64,000 nt of DNA from Hyaloperonospora brassicae (lineage: Eukaryota > Oomycota > Peronosporomycetes > Peronosporales > Peronosporaceae). Under the pieces are notes generated by a model. The model worked only from the letters and a program-made list of their open reading frames with translations, made no database searches and was not told where the DNA came from. The DNA lies in contig CANTFL010001180.1 of assembly GCA_947650285.1 (NCBI GenBank), positions 310,001 through 374,000 of the forward strand. Reading direction: 5' to 3'. The translations under genes were made by a program, and so were the position numbers. Each line of letters opens with the position of its first letter. Positions within the stretch are counted from its first letter, which is position 1. Positions 1-9,856 of the stretch are shown here, in pieces.

Positions 1-1
1 T

Positions 2-1588
2 CAAGACAAGTCGGCGACATCTCTGTCTGTCGAGCCACAGGGTTTTAATCAGACTCAGGAACTTGTATCTGTTGTGACCTACTCAAAGGCTCCAGAGTTT
101 GTCCGCATGGTGGAACTTCTTCTGGGCCAGGATGCTTTCCACAAAGCACTTGACATGTACCACACTAGATACGCGTTTGGCAATGCCACGAGCATGGATT
201 GGATCAAATGCATGGAAGAGTGCTCGGGACTGGACTTGCAAAACCTGGCGAAGACATGGCTGAACCGCCCAGGCCATCCTGAAGTTACGTACTCAACAGA
301 GTACAAGGCGGATTCTAGCGAATACATCGTAAAGATCTTGCAGACGGGTTTTGAAGACAAGCCTGCTGAGAACAATGGTCCTTGGGAAATTCCAATCGAC
401 TGGTCGCTTGTCAAAGATGGGATGTCGATGAAGGAAGGCGTGTTTCTCATGAAAACAAAGGATACTAAACTTGTCATCCCAGATGTGGCGGAGGAGCCGG
501 ATTTCCTGTCTTTTGCTCGTGGATGGTCTTTCTTCGGCAAATCGAAGCAGACGAATCCGTCGGTAGCGCGACTCACGAAGCAAGCGCTGTCCGATCCAGA
601 CGCTGTAAACAAGTACCAGGCCTACCGCAGCGTGGCAGATATCGAGAAGGCAAAGGTGATTGAAGGACTGTTGACGGAAAACAAGACGGTGGAAATTTCG
701 TCCGAGTTTGTGGAGCTGCACGGTTCAATCCTGTTCTCAGACGAGCTCACTCCTTCAGCACGGGCGTTGACGCTGATTGAATCGAAGACCATCCCGAGTC
801 GTGACGACCTGAGTCACCATTATGCTGCCATCAAGGAGGCAACCACAGCCCTGTTGCAGGCGGTGTGGGCCAAGTATGCAGCCAAAATCGAAGCGGCATA
901 CAACAAGCTGTGCGAAGCAGCCCGCCCTGGCCCGCACGTGGATCAGTTTCAGGAGCGTGCTCTCAAGCGTCACTTCCTGCTGCTCATTGTCGCTGGTGGA
1001 AAGCCACCTGTGCTTAGCACGACACCTACCGTAAAACCGACGGTGGCACCATCCGAGCTGGCACTCGACCTGCTCAAGAAATCTACGTTTGTGACGGATC
1101 AGGCCACCGGTTTCCGCCTCGTTCTTGAGGACGAGAGCTTCGCAGAGCGCGCGGAGGTGCAGGCAGAGATTTTTGAGGAATGGCGTAAGACGCCTGACAT
1201 GCTTACGAAATACATCGGCATTATGAGCAGCTTGGGTGCGACGGACGTGGGCGAGCAGATTCTGAAGCTCATGGCGAGCCCTAGCTTCAACCCAGCTCAG
1301 TCCAGCCACGGACGGACGCTTTCACGTGGTCTGTCGCAGATCCGCGACTTTTCGCTCGGCACGGACGAGGGTCTTGACGTGATGGTGCAGGTGTTTGTGA
1401 AAGTCGGCAAGGTCAACCAAATGTCAGCGTATCCATTGCTACAGTGCTTCGATCACCTGGACCGATTTGATGAAGCCACAAAAGCGAAGATGTTTGCGAC
1501 ACTACAGCGCATGCAGGCCTCAATCGACGAGAAGAAAGAGGAGTCGCTTTACAACCAGCTCAGCATAATCCTGGCGAAGAAGCAGTAA
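2..1588 (+). CDS. M1-family zinc aminopeptidase, C-terminal part (5' end outside window)
   Basis: The frame is open from base 2, so the gene enters the window already in progress; 528 codons precede the TAA at 1586-1588. The first ~90 residues match the end of the M1 (aminopeptidase N/PepN-like) catalytic domain: a VTYSKAPEFVRM segment, then LLGQDAFHKALDMYHTRYAF and the WLNRPGHPEVTY stretch that leads into the beta-sandwich domain. The remaining ~400 residues are the beta-sandwich and helical C-terminal domains of this family. The zinc-binding HEXXH and downstream Glu would lie upstream and cannot be checked. Such enzymes remove N-terminal residues from peptides, usually in cytosol or plastid-type compartments. 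No frameshift or stop is seen. An AATAAA occurs about 70 bp after the stop. The family call is firm; the subfamily is not resolved. Confidence 0.88.
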   Translation, partial: QDKSATSLSVEPQGFNQTQELVSVVTYSKAPEFVRMVELLLGQDAFHKALDMYHTRYAFGNATSMDWIKCMEECSGLDLQNLAKTWLNRPGHPEVTYSTEYKADSSEYIVKILQTGFEDKPAENNGPWEIPIDWSLVKDGMSMKEGVFLMKTKDTKLVIPDVAEEPDFLSFARGWSFFGKSKQTNPSVARLTKQALSDPDAVNKYQAYRSVADIEKAKVIEGLLTENKTVEISSEFVELHGSILFSDELTPSARALTLIESKTIPSRDDLSHHYAAIKEATTALLQAVWAKYAAKIEAAYNKLCEAARPGPHVDQFQERALKRHFLLLIVAGGKPPVLSTTPTVKPTVAPSELALDLLKKSTFVTDQATGFRLVLEDESFAERAEVQAEIFEEWRKTPDMLTKYIGIMSSLGATDVGEQILKLMASPSFNPAQSSHGRTLSRGLSQIRDFSLGTDEGLDVMVQVFVKVGKVNQMSAYPLLQCFDHLDRFDEATKAKMFATLQRMQASIDEKKEESLYNQLSIILAKKQ

Positions 1589-3196
1589 GCCGTGCCACAG
1601 CTTTGCGTGGGAAGGGGTGGAAGGATCTGAAATTGTTGAATGAGCAAGCGTGGGAATAAAACCGCAACATTCGCCTCGCCATAGCGTCGTGCCTTTTTGC
1701 AAATGTTGCTATGCTACAATCGCACGGAGAGGTATGTCATTACGTTGCTGACTGTTTAGCGTCGCATCACCTCGTTTCGGCCTTCATCAGCATGCGCGTC
1801 TTGTCCGGTATGAACTACATGTCGTTTCAGACCGTGTAGATCGCTTGTCGTGGTAAAGTTCCACGCGAGTAAACTAACGAGTCGAGCAGGTCTGGTCCGA
1901 ATTCTTCGACATGAGAATTGCTGGGATACTGTCCTGACGATGACTGCAAGACAGCCGCGAATGAGACTTTCGGCACAAAAGAGAGGTGAGAGTGTAGATC
2001 TGGATGTATCAAATTGTAGTATGATTGCAAGCCGAGAGAGCAAAGCTGTTCGTGAGTGTGTGCAAGATGGGTACCGAACGTTCCGGTAGCAGCTTTGTGT
2101 GTGCATGAGTGAGTCTGTATATACGTGTCTGTAAGACAATGCATAACGCTTTTTCGTCCTTCGTGCTTGCAAAAGCACAACAAGTAGGAAGGTAATGGTC
2201 ACCTTCCTCGCTTGGCGGCATCTCCCAAGCTTTCTCCTCCTTCTCAGTCAATCTCATTTCTTTGGTCGCACTTGGTCGTTGTTATTGTCGCACAGACAAG
2301 ACCAGCCATCGCCTCTCTTTCCTCTCATCCTTCCTTGAACGCATCGGCACCACCAACGAGTGCCTTACCACACAACGACCACGGCGACACTGTTGATATT
2401 GCACTTCACAGCGCACAACCCATTCTTCCGCTGCCAACCCCGGCCATCCGAAATTCACCTACACGAATATCCAAACACTTGATCCAGTTCCCTACTCTTT
2501 GTAACTTTTGTTTCATAGGTCGAGCTCCAGAGCTTGCCCCTATCGGAGTTACTAGCCGTGAAGCAGCAATAAAACACCTTACACTAGTCCTGATGTAGTT
2601 CTTTCTACACTCAGACCTACAAGAGCACTCTCGAGAAGGATGACAACGATGGTTGAATATGTGGTAGTGCTGCTGCAGCGGTGCACCACGAAAAGGTAGA
2701 AGCGAAGATGCGCAACAGCAAACGAGGACGACAGCTCGTTATGCATGCAACTAAAGCACAAAACCATTTACGTTCTACTTCTGACGTTAATTACGCCAAC
2801 AACGGCGAAGTGATTCGATCTTTCGTCCGTTGTTGTCGTTATTGTTGTTGCTGTTGTTGTTGTTGTTGTTGCAAACAGCAGATGAGCCCCGTCGACTATG
2901 ACAAGGACGAAACATTGTATCGTACGCGAAGAGACGTCGGAGGAGATGTAGAAGCAGGAGCGGAGGCAGCATCTGGTCGACCCCTTTCGCGGTGCCGTCT
3001 TGGAGCACATACGCAGGCGTTGCTTTGGTCCGAAACATGCTACAACTATCGATGCGTTACATCCCCACGGACGAGAAAGGAATTATGGCATACGCCTTAT
3101 CTTTTTCTCCAACGTAGAACCAACTCTGATCACTCAAAGTGCGGAGTATGGTGGCATGTTTCCGTATAATTGAGCCAAACTTCTTGCTGCTAGACA
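1589..3196. other. Intergenic region with a GTT microsatellite
   Basis: No convincing gene was found in this 1.6-kb stretch between the aminopeptidase and the first LTR. Short open frames on both strands lack recognisable motifs. A GTT/TTG microsatellite occupies about 2830-2871. Read on the plus strand it encodes a run of cysteines that has no functional meaning. Confidence 0.6.
2830..2871. repeat. (GTT)n microsatellite
   Basis: Imperfect tandem GTT/TTG units run for about 42 bp, interrupted by a few GTC and CTG units. Confidence 0.85.
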
Positions 3197-3201
3197 TATA
3201 G

Positions 3202-3591
3202 TGTAACGGGGCACACCCTTGCGTGAACTTAACGCAAGGGTATCGGTGCCCCGACAGACGTACACAAGGCAAGCGAGGAAGCGTAGGTAAGGTAAAAGCA
3301 GAACTGTTATATTAATATAATTAAGTCTTTAACTACTGTCTCTCTGTTTGACTTAACTTAATTATGCTAATATAACTGAGTGTATTGTGACGTCTCGTCA
3401 CCACTCATTGCGCGCGTCTTGCGGCGATTGGTGGGTCGATATCATCAAGATATCAACCAATGAACAGACTCTTTGGTCGACCCTTCAATATCACCGCTTC
3501 GGTGATATTGTTGAAAGAATATTCAACTTCATATTTTTTATTGTCACTTTTCTTAAAGTGACAATTTCATGTAACGGGCTGCCCCGTTACA
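3202..3591 (-). repeat. Element 1 3' LTR
   Basis: 390-bp LTR with TGTAAC...GTTACA ends. It is built largely of perfect hairpins: arms at 3215-3224/3232-3241, 3486-3496/3500-3510, 3540-3550/3555-3565 and 3570-3578/3583-3591. The last one lies at the LTR's own minus-strand 5' terminus. It should carry the transcription signals of the element. The aORF on the plus strand starts just outside it, so it may also be a bidirectional promoter (inference). Confidence 0.95.
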
Positions 3592-3606
3592 TCGCCCCCC
3601 CCCTTA
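3592..3606 (-). promoter_or_regulatory. Polypurine tract of element 1
   Basis: On the minus strand a run of A and about ten G residues followed by CGA ends directly at the TG of the 3' LTR. This is the expected place and composition of the plus-strand priming site. The related element 2 has a similar tract, AAGGGAGGGGTGA, at 28702-28714. Confidence 0.8.
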
Positions 3607-3677
3607 ACTGATAGTCACCGTGTGACTATCGAAAATTATGGCGGCCACCCGTTGGGCGCCATTGGGACAGGGAGCAC

Positions 3678-5021
3678 TTGTTGGGTCCGTTCCATTCACT
3701 TTCCGCTCGACCTCGCATAGTTAACATGTCTATGCGGGGTGACTCAAGGCACACAGAGTCTGTGCCTGTACCAGCTTCTGCGGCAGACGATTCGCCGTCT
3801 GCTGCTCGTTCTTCGCCTGCAGCAAGAGGTGCTGCAGGTGCACGCGGTACAGCACCGCGTGCGCATGGTGACCCCGACATTGAGGTCATCTACTCTGACG
3901 AGTCAGACGTGTCTGACTCGGGCAATGCTGCAGATGCGTCTCGCTCACCGGCGACGCCTCAGTGTTCGCCAAGGCCACTGCCGAACGAACGGACTCGTGA
4001 GTTGCAACACAGTCTGTTCGGCAGTGATGACGAATCTGGTGATGAGTATGTTTGCTCATCACCGCGATCAACTCGTGCGCCTTCGCACGAGCGACCTGAC
4101 GATGGTGCAACCCATCGTCATAATGACAACCGTGGTACCAACAAAGGTACCACCGTGAAGCGTGATGAGCTGAAGCCGTGGCGTTTGCCCGAACGGCTCA
4201 TCAATGGCTTGTCTCACGAGACAAGCCAACACCATCGAATACCCTTATTCGATGCGACTGAGCTTCACGGCTTGACTCCCAGCGCGAGCAGCTTTCGCGC
4301 TGAAGAAGATTTTTATCTCGATGTCTTCTTCAGACATCGATGGTACAACAGCAACCAAAAGCGTGACAAAGCCTCTCTTTTGGCTGCGTGGAACGCGTTC
4401 GTCCAAAACGTAAAGAATTTTGGACGAGAAGGGTGGCTCAAGAAACTTGAGGCGACACGCCTCAGGTTCGAAAAGGGAACGCCAACCGGTACTAGGTACC
4501 GGTTGCATTGTTTGTCGAGTGAGGCAGGCATTCCTTGCCTCACATGGGGAGACCCTTGTGCGAGTTATGTTGACAACTCGCAACGTGCACATAGGGACGT
4601 GTATTCCCTAAGTTCGCCCTGGGGAAGGGCACATCTCTCGGAGGAAATGCGTGACGCGATTGCAAACTTGCAATCCGTCTACAAGCGTCTAGGGCGAGTT
4701 TTTACCGATGGGCCCGAGGACTCATCGGATGGGTCTCGTCATACTGGCGGACGAGACCTTCAACATCCATCAACAGCTGAGAGCGGGGCTCCCAGCTGTT
4801 CCAAGAGGGTGGATACCCCCGCCACTGGACGAGGTAGCTCGTCCTTGATCCTGAATCGTCACGGTGATTTAAGATACGCTCCACTAGAAAGCGTTGAACA
4901 CCGTGAGCAACCACAAAAGGATGTGGTGGAGGAGGAAAGACCTCCTTCAGATGATTCGGCTCACCATCTCGACCCTTACGAGATGGATCGCGCAAACGAT
5001 GAATTGCGCGATGACTTATAG
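3678..5021 (+). CDS. Antisense ORF (aORF) of element 1, function unknown
   Basis: A 447-codon frame antisense to gag-pol, between integrase and the 3' LTR. A second in-frame ATG at 3726 (MSMRGDS) is the likelier start because the element 2 copy shares it. Residues ~1-150 are Ser/Asp/Ala-rich and probably disordered. Residues ~195-330 form a conserved block with [25 protein letters not shown] and [12 protein letters not shown] low-complexity tail follows. The related aORF in element 2 keeps the same block almost unchanged, so this is real coding sequence and not a shadow of pol. The frame ends at TAG 5019-5021 but continues in phase to 5330 with a coiled coil. The stretch 4702-4995 also encodes the integrase chromodomain on the other strand. 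I recognise no known family; a role in silencing suppression, targeting or packaging is only a guess. Confidence 0.75.
   Translation: MLGPFHSLSARPRIVNMSMRGDSRHTESVPVPASAADDSPSAARSSPAARGAAGARGTAPRAHGDPDIEVIYSDESDVSDSGNAADASRSPATPQCSPRPLPNERTRELQHSLFGSDDESGDEYVCSSPRSTRAPSHERPDDGATHRHNDNRGTNKGTTVKRDELKPWRLPERLINGLSHETSQHHRIPLFDATELHGLTPSASSFRAEEDFYLDVFFRHRWYNSNQKRDKASLLAAWNAFVQNVKNFGREGWLKKLEATRLRFEKGTPTGTRYRLHCLSSEAGIPCLTWGDPCASYVDNSQRAHRDVYSLSSPWGRAHLSEEMRDAIANLQSVYKRLGRVFTDGPEDSSDGSRHTGGRDLQHPSTAESGAPSCSKRVDTPATGRGSSSLILNRHGDLRYAPLESVEHREQPQKDVVEEERPPSDDSAHHLDPYEMDRANDELRDDL
4702..4995 (-). CDS. Integrase C-terminal chromodomain of element 1
   Basis: The minus strand encodes a typical chromodomain: VERILNHR, then [20 protein letters not shown], then [14 protein letters not shown]. 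Chromodomains at the end of chromovirus integrases guide insertion to chromatin. It shares the frame of the integrase tail segment at 5134-5340 but is cut off from it by a TGA at 5134. The element 2 copy at about 27402-27610 is nearly identical. The whole segment lies inside the antisense ORF. Codon position 1 pairs with aORF position 1, position 2 with aORF position 3, and position 3 with aORF position 2. Confidence 0.85.
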   Translation of the reverse strand: MRDPSRKGRDGEPNHLKEVFPPPPHPFVVAHGVQRFLVERILNHRDDSGSRTSYLVQWRGYPPSWNSWEPRSQLLMDVEGLVRQYDETHPMSPRAHR

Positions 5022-5330
5022 CACGAGCACGACTGGCGCTACGCTTTAACTGATACCGTGCGGAAGAACCGCAAGGGTCACGAGGCTGATCGGGCGAGGG
5101 ACCGCGCCGATTATGCCACGGCGCAGCTTCAGGTCAAGCGGGATGTCCGCTCCCTATTCGGCGAGCTGGCGACAGCTCGCGGGGAGATATCTCGGTTGAT
5201 TTCCGAGGTATCATATCTGTGCGACCAGACGGATCGTCTGGAGCGCGAACGCAAGGACTTGAAGGATGTTCTTGAACGTGGGGGCTATCTTCACCGGAAG
5301 AAGAAGGCTCGTACTGACAGTACGGCCTGA
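5022..5330 (+). pseudogene. In-frame continuation of the aORF after a TAG: coiled-coil tail
   Basis: Directly after the TAG at 5019-5021 the same frame stays open for 102 codons to the TGA at 5328-5330. It encodes a charged heptad-like region (RARDRADYATAQLQVKRDV, LATARGEISRLISEVSYL, LERERKDLKDVLERG). The element 2 relative has a similar coiled-coil tail in the same place but in another frame. The full aORF product was therefore probably about 550 residues. The TAG is either a single nonsense mutation or a programmed readthrough site. Confidence 0.6.
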
Positions 5331-5936
5331 ACCTCCCCACGTAAAACGGGTAGGATGCGTGCGCATCTTACGTGGCAATTCGAGTGTGTATGCATTGCCC
5401 TTGCGATGCAACACTCGAAATGGCCCAATATACTTCGGCAGTAGTTTACTACTGCCGACACTAGTGACTGCATGTCCAGGTAAGTTTACCGTAGACAGTA
5501 GTACTAGGTCATTAACTTTAAAGGAAAGAACATTTGATCTTCCATTCTTGTCTGCGTTCCGTTTCTGAAGGTCCACCGCATTTGCGATGGAGTCCTGAAC
5601 GAATCGGACTACCGCTTCTCGAGTCAGCAGGAAGTTCTCTGCTGACTCTATGTTTTGTCTTTCAGTGCGCTTCGTGCGCACTGCTAAGAGATCGTTCTCT
5701 CCTTCAGCGAGGTTGTCTTCTTCCTCGCTGGCATAATCGTTGACGATGCTGAATATACCAGCATCGTCATCATCATCCGAGTCAGTAATAGCGTCACCGC
5801 TATTACTGAGGTGATCTTCTTCATCGATGTCGACTTGATCGACATCGGCATCATACGTGACGACGTTAGCGTCGACACGTGATGAGCAAGAGCCAAAACG
5901 GTTTTTGCTCGAGCGAGTCCCTCCCCCGTTATCCAA
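5211..5936 (-). pseudogene. Integrase C-terminal region of element 1 with acidic insert
   Basis: This frame supplies the segment after the integrase core. It has a very acidic linker (TDSDDDDDAGIFSIVND, ASEEEDNLAEGEN), then SAENFLLTREAVVRFVQDSI and the GPY/F-like module KVNDLVLLS and LPKYIGPFRVLHRKGNAY. After MRTHPT a frameshift near 5340 moves the sequence to the frame that leads toward the chromodomain. Confidence 0.8.
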
Positions 5937-6493
5937 GAGTCACACTCTAGAAGGGCGGGCACACGTCGATGGCGTAGGCCATTCACGTAAAACGGTGGGT
6001 GCTGTGTGGAAGCATGCACCGAATTATTGATGGCGAATTCCACCATGTGTAGGAATTCGCTCCAACTCGGGAACGAGTGGACATATCCTCGAAGGATCTC
6101 TTCGAGGACACGGTTCGCACGTTCCGTCTGACCATCTATTTCTGGATGGTCAGAAGTAGACATCTTCAATCGTGTTCCCAATGTGCGGAACACGGTTTGC
6201 CAAAATGCCGCCGTGAACCGAGGGTGACGGTCGGATACGAGTTCACGGGGTAACCCGTGGAGTCTAAAGACCGTGTCTAGAAAGACACGAGCAAAACCTT
6301 GAGCCTTGATCGACTCAGAGACTGCAGCAAGATGCACCATCTTGCCGAAACTATCTACAAACACAAGAATACCATTATTCTTGTGAGCGTCTTCGGGAAA
6401 CCCGAAGACGAAGTCCATTGAAACGAAATGCCAGCACTCTGCCGGAACAGGCAGAGGCTGCAATGGCGCACGGGATGAAGGACTAGGCTTCAC
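5684..6493 (-). pseudogene. Integrase catalytic core of element 1
   Basis: The core holds the three acidic residues of a DDE integrase: SMDFVFGFPED, LVSDRHPRF and DGQTERANRVLEE. It starts right after the frameshift at about 6490. After SWITGEGLARAK the true frame moves to the 5211-5936 frame and the rest of this ORF is out of phase. Confidence 0.88.
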
Positions 6494-7353
6494 CCGTTAA
6501 AAACCTCGCAAGCACGTATGTACTTGCGAACAAACTGATACTGGAGTGGCCAGTAAAAGTCACGACTCACCGTGAGGTAAGTCTTTTCCCTTCCACGATG
6601 GCCGCTTGTTGGGGCATCGTGACACTCGTACATGATGCGTAAACGCAGATCATGATGGGCGGGTACGACGACACGAGGCGTGTCGTCGGCAACAGCTGTA
6701 TAGTACAGCAATCCGTTGCGTGTACTGTACCGATCCGATGAGGATCGGTACAAAGCTGGTAAATCCCTCATGGATATACTGGATGGAATCACCAGATGAT
6801 CCATCAATCGCAGAAGATCTTTATCTTCCGCGTATGCCTTTCGTGCGTCGTCAAGTAAAATTGACGACGGGACACTGACTGACAGTGTCGCAACAGTGGG
6901 CTTATTCTCACTGTTGATTTGTGCGTCCGGCTCGAAATTGGGCCGGCGCGAAAGCGCATCAGCGACGACATTGAGTCGTCCTGGTTTATACTCCACGGAG
7001 AAGTTATACTCCGCGAAGAAAGACAGCCACCTTGCCATTCTTTGCGAGAGGTTTGGGCTGTTTACGGCCGTGCGTAATGACGCATGGTCCGTATAGACAA
7101 CAAACGGTCTATCTCCCAAGAGATAGACGCGATAATTAGCCAGTGCGTACTTCATGGCAAGGAGTTCCTTGTCATGCACTGGGTAATTACGCTCAGCTGC
7201 TTGCAGCTGACGCGACTGATAACAGATGACGCGCTCCGCGCCATCTGCATCGAACTGCATTAACGCACAGCCGATTGCAAAACCACTGGCGTCACAGACC
7301 ACATGAAATGGTCTGTCCTGATCTGCAATCGCCAAGATCGGCGATTGCATCAA
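6490..7353 (-). pseudogene. RNase H domain and integrase zinc-binding start of element 1
   Basis: The RNase H fold is clear: VVCDASGFAIGCAL (first Asp), ERNYPVHDKELLAMKYAL (Glu), VVYTDHASL (Asp), then the linker VVADALSRRP. It is followed by the integrase zinc-binding region with SGHRGREKTYLTV and CEV. In element 2 this region reads CEVCQRVKP. Here a one-base deletion and several substitutions destroy the second Cys and end the frame, so the HHCC finger is broken. Confidence 0.88.
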
Positions 7354-8675
7354 GCTTTGCTTGATACCCTAAAAAAACGCTGGCACTCAGCGTTCCATGA
7401 CCACTTGACATTTTTCTTGAGCAAGCAAGAAAGATGAACAGTCATCTCGGCGTAGTTTCGCGAGTACTTGTGCAAGTACGCCGCTAGACCAAGGAACTTT
7501 CTTAGTCCCTTGACATCGAATGACACTGGCCAGTCGGTGATCGCCTTGATCTTTTCGGGATCAGGGAGTACGCCGTGTTTACCCACGATACACCCAAGAA
7601 GTGGTATTTCGCTAGCCGCGAATATACACTTCTTGAGGTTGGCGTACAAATTATGCTTGCGCATCAGTTGAAGAACCTGACGAACGTGAGTTCTGTGAAC
7701 TTCAACGTCCGTCTTTCCGTTCAAGGCCCGGCTATGGACGAACACATCGTCGAAGTGACTCGGTGCGAAGTCTCGCACCGGTATCAACAGATTTGTGACA
7801 CATCTGTTGAATGTTGAAGGGGCATTGCTCAGCCCCTGTGGCATAACTAGCCACTCCCACAGCATCCCGCTGGGGGTACTCACTGCCGTGAACGGGATGT
7901 CCCGTTCACGCATGAGGATATGATAGAACCCATCCATCTGATCCATGGACGAAAAGATGGCACTCTTTGACATACCATCTATGATTACGTCCTTCCTAGG
8001 TATCGGCGTCTGAGCCGGTACCGTTGCAGCATTCAATTTGTTGAATGCGTGCACTATCCGCCACCCTCCTGTGGCCTTTCGCACACAGAAGGTCGGAGAG
8101 CTGTGAGGGGATGTTGATTCCCTCACATGGCCCGCTGCTAAGCGATCGGCAAAGAACTTGTCGATCGCTAGTACTTTTTCACGAAGCAGTGGCCACTGCC
8201 TCATGTCACAGTACTTCGAGCCCGGCTTGAGCTCGATCTCGTGTCGAGTGCCTTTGTCCTTAGGCAACTCGCACGGTACGGATTCAGGGAACACATCCCT
8301 GAATTCGATCAAATCCTTATACAAAGGATTTGCCTGGAGCGACTTCCAGGATTCATATCTCTCAATCCGATTCTTCTCATCGATGACGCTTTCGTCCATC
8401 GATGAGCTGCTGAGAACCCGTTCGTTCTCAGCAAATACTGTTGCCGACCGAATATCGGCCACATCCTCATCCTCTGTGACGAGTATGCAAATCTGCTTGA
8501 CTTTGCCACTACGCAGATCACGCAAGAACCGTTTCGGTTCCAGCGTTGGCAACTGAGTTATCTCCGAAGATAACTTCGGAGGCACAATCAGATCAAGCGT
8601 ATAAGCGCCTACGCTTGATCCGTCATTAACCAAGACGTTCAACGTCTCGGTTACTTCCTGGAAACTTCTTTCCAC
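7350..8675 (-). pseudogene. Reverse transcriptase domain of element 1
   Basis: The frame encodes a Ty3/gypsy RT. Seen are LKPGSKYCDMRQWPL, VHAFNKLNAATVPAQTPIPR, FSSMDQMDGFYHILM, MPQGLSNAPSTFNR and the catalytic box SHFDDVFVHS. In the YXDD motif the Tyr is replaced by His. The thumb follows (LGCIVGKHGVLPDPEKI, LRKFLGLAAYLHKY). Near 7350-7370 an indel in a run of T (plus strand A) throws the frame off before the QSPILAI linker to RNase H. It would copy the element RNA into DNA, but this copy cannot make a full product. Confidence 0.9.
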
Positions 8676-8765
8676 AGGTTGCTGAAGGTCTAATCCTTCA
8701 GCAAGTGACTCTTGAGGAATTCCTTCCTCAAGTACGTGGGGACTTATTCCCTCGACGTCTTCTGA

Positions 8766-9161
8766 CTATGGCTGTTCAACCACAGTCAGGGACCGATCCT
8801 CTACGGTCGACTCTCCAGTCGACCTAGGATTTCCATGTTGCCCTTTGGGGACAACAGGTTTCTTCTGTCTGAGATGCTGCCCGCTAGGCATGAATCCATG
8901 TGGTGGTCCACTCGACTTATTCGAGTGGTGGACCTTCGGCGCAGCCTGTACTTCTATACAGCCGCCGGGAGCTTGCTCCACAGTGTAGTGATCAACTACA
9001 CTGTGATCTTGTGCAGTCGTGCGAACGACCGAACCGCAAGTGAGGCCATCGCACTCACTCGCAGAACATCCACACGCTTGTGGACGCTCAAAGATGTTCA
9101 TCAGAACGCCATCTGATGAACAAGTGGCAGGCATCTTCACGGATCGATGCTGCCAGCTCAC
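8766..9161 (-). pseudogene. Protease-RT linker of element 1
   Basis: Open frame in phase with protease and RT, interrupted by stops at 9171 and 8766. It starts with a beta-strand-like SWQHRSVKM and is otherwise low in recognisable motifs, with several Cys and His. It is probably the linker of the polyprotein. Confidence 0.6.
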
Positions 9162-9170
9162 CCTTGGCTC

Positions 9171-9539
9171 TTATTTTCTGAGCCAAGGTAATCCGAGGAT
9201 GACATCAAATTTGTCCTCCAGATCTAGTACGATGAAGTCATCATCGTACTGTTCGCCCTCCATCGTGTAGTGGATTCCGACTACACGTTTCTTAACGGTA
9301 ATCGATGCGCCTGTTGCAAGGCGCACCGTCATCCTTGTGAGGGGAATGTCGCGCTCAACGAACTTGAGCCTACGACCCTCTAGTGACTGGCGTCGAACAA
9401 AGTTTTTCGACGCCCCACAGTCTACTAGAGCACGAAGCGACAAATCATTTGGCGCTTCCAACTTCAATGTGATGAGCGAAACGTCATCACCAGGTGCAGA
9501 GACACACAATGATTGTGTATCTGGAGCAACTTTCGTCAA
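9171..9539 (-). pseudogene. Aspartic protease of element 1
   Basis: A retropepsin-like segment with the catalytic loop ALVDCGASKNFV (DCGA in place of the common DSGA/DTGA) and the later hydrophobic motif FDVILGLPWL. It would process the gag-pol polyprotein. It ends at a nonsense codon right after GLPWL. Seven codons on, the same frame continues as 8766-9161 and then RT. The Cys for Ser/Thr change is seen here; whether it is normal in this family is not known to me. Confidence 0.8.
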
Positions 9540-9589
9540 GAGATTTGCAAATTCTCTTAAGGTTGCTGGATCAGTAAGGCGCTCCGCCC

Positions 9590-9832
9590 CTACTGACCCC
9601 GACCATTTTTTGATGGTCCGTCTCGCTGTTGCGGCTTCGCAACAGCGCTAGACCCACGCCCATTGTCTTTTCTGGCGAATAGTCGTTCATTTCGCTTAGT
9701 ACTGTTTGGTACTGGACGTGGAGCACTACACTCGTATGCGTAGTGCCCTAACTTCTGACAGCGATTGCACCTCTGCAATCGCTTGTTGTTTGAAGAGCGA
9801 GGTCTCTCGCTCTCAACATAGCAGAGGTCCAT
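9590..9832 (-). pseudogene. gag: Gag CCHC zinc-knuckle segment of element 1
   Basis: This lies in the same frame as gag, after the TGA at 9857. It contains CNRCQKLGHYAYEC, a CX2CX4HX4C zinc knuckle for nucleic acid binding, followed by a basic tail. A frame change is needed before the protease at 9539. Confidence 0.8.
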
Positions 9833-9856
9833 TGGTTCTGGACCTCCGATCTCTTG

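Noticed and set aside
2681..3169. Plus-strand frame with a poly-Cys run
   Set aside because: The run is only the GTT microsatellite read in frame; no domain or conservation signal.
3678..5021. Idea that the aORF is merely a shadow of pol
   Set aside because: Most of it (3678-4700) has no coding counterpart on the other strand, and the element 2 copy keeps its amino-acid sequence.
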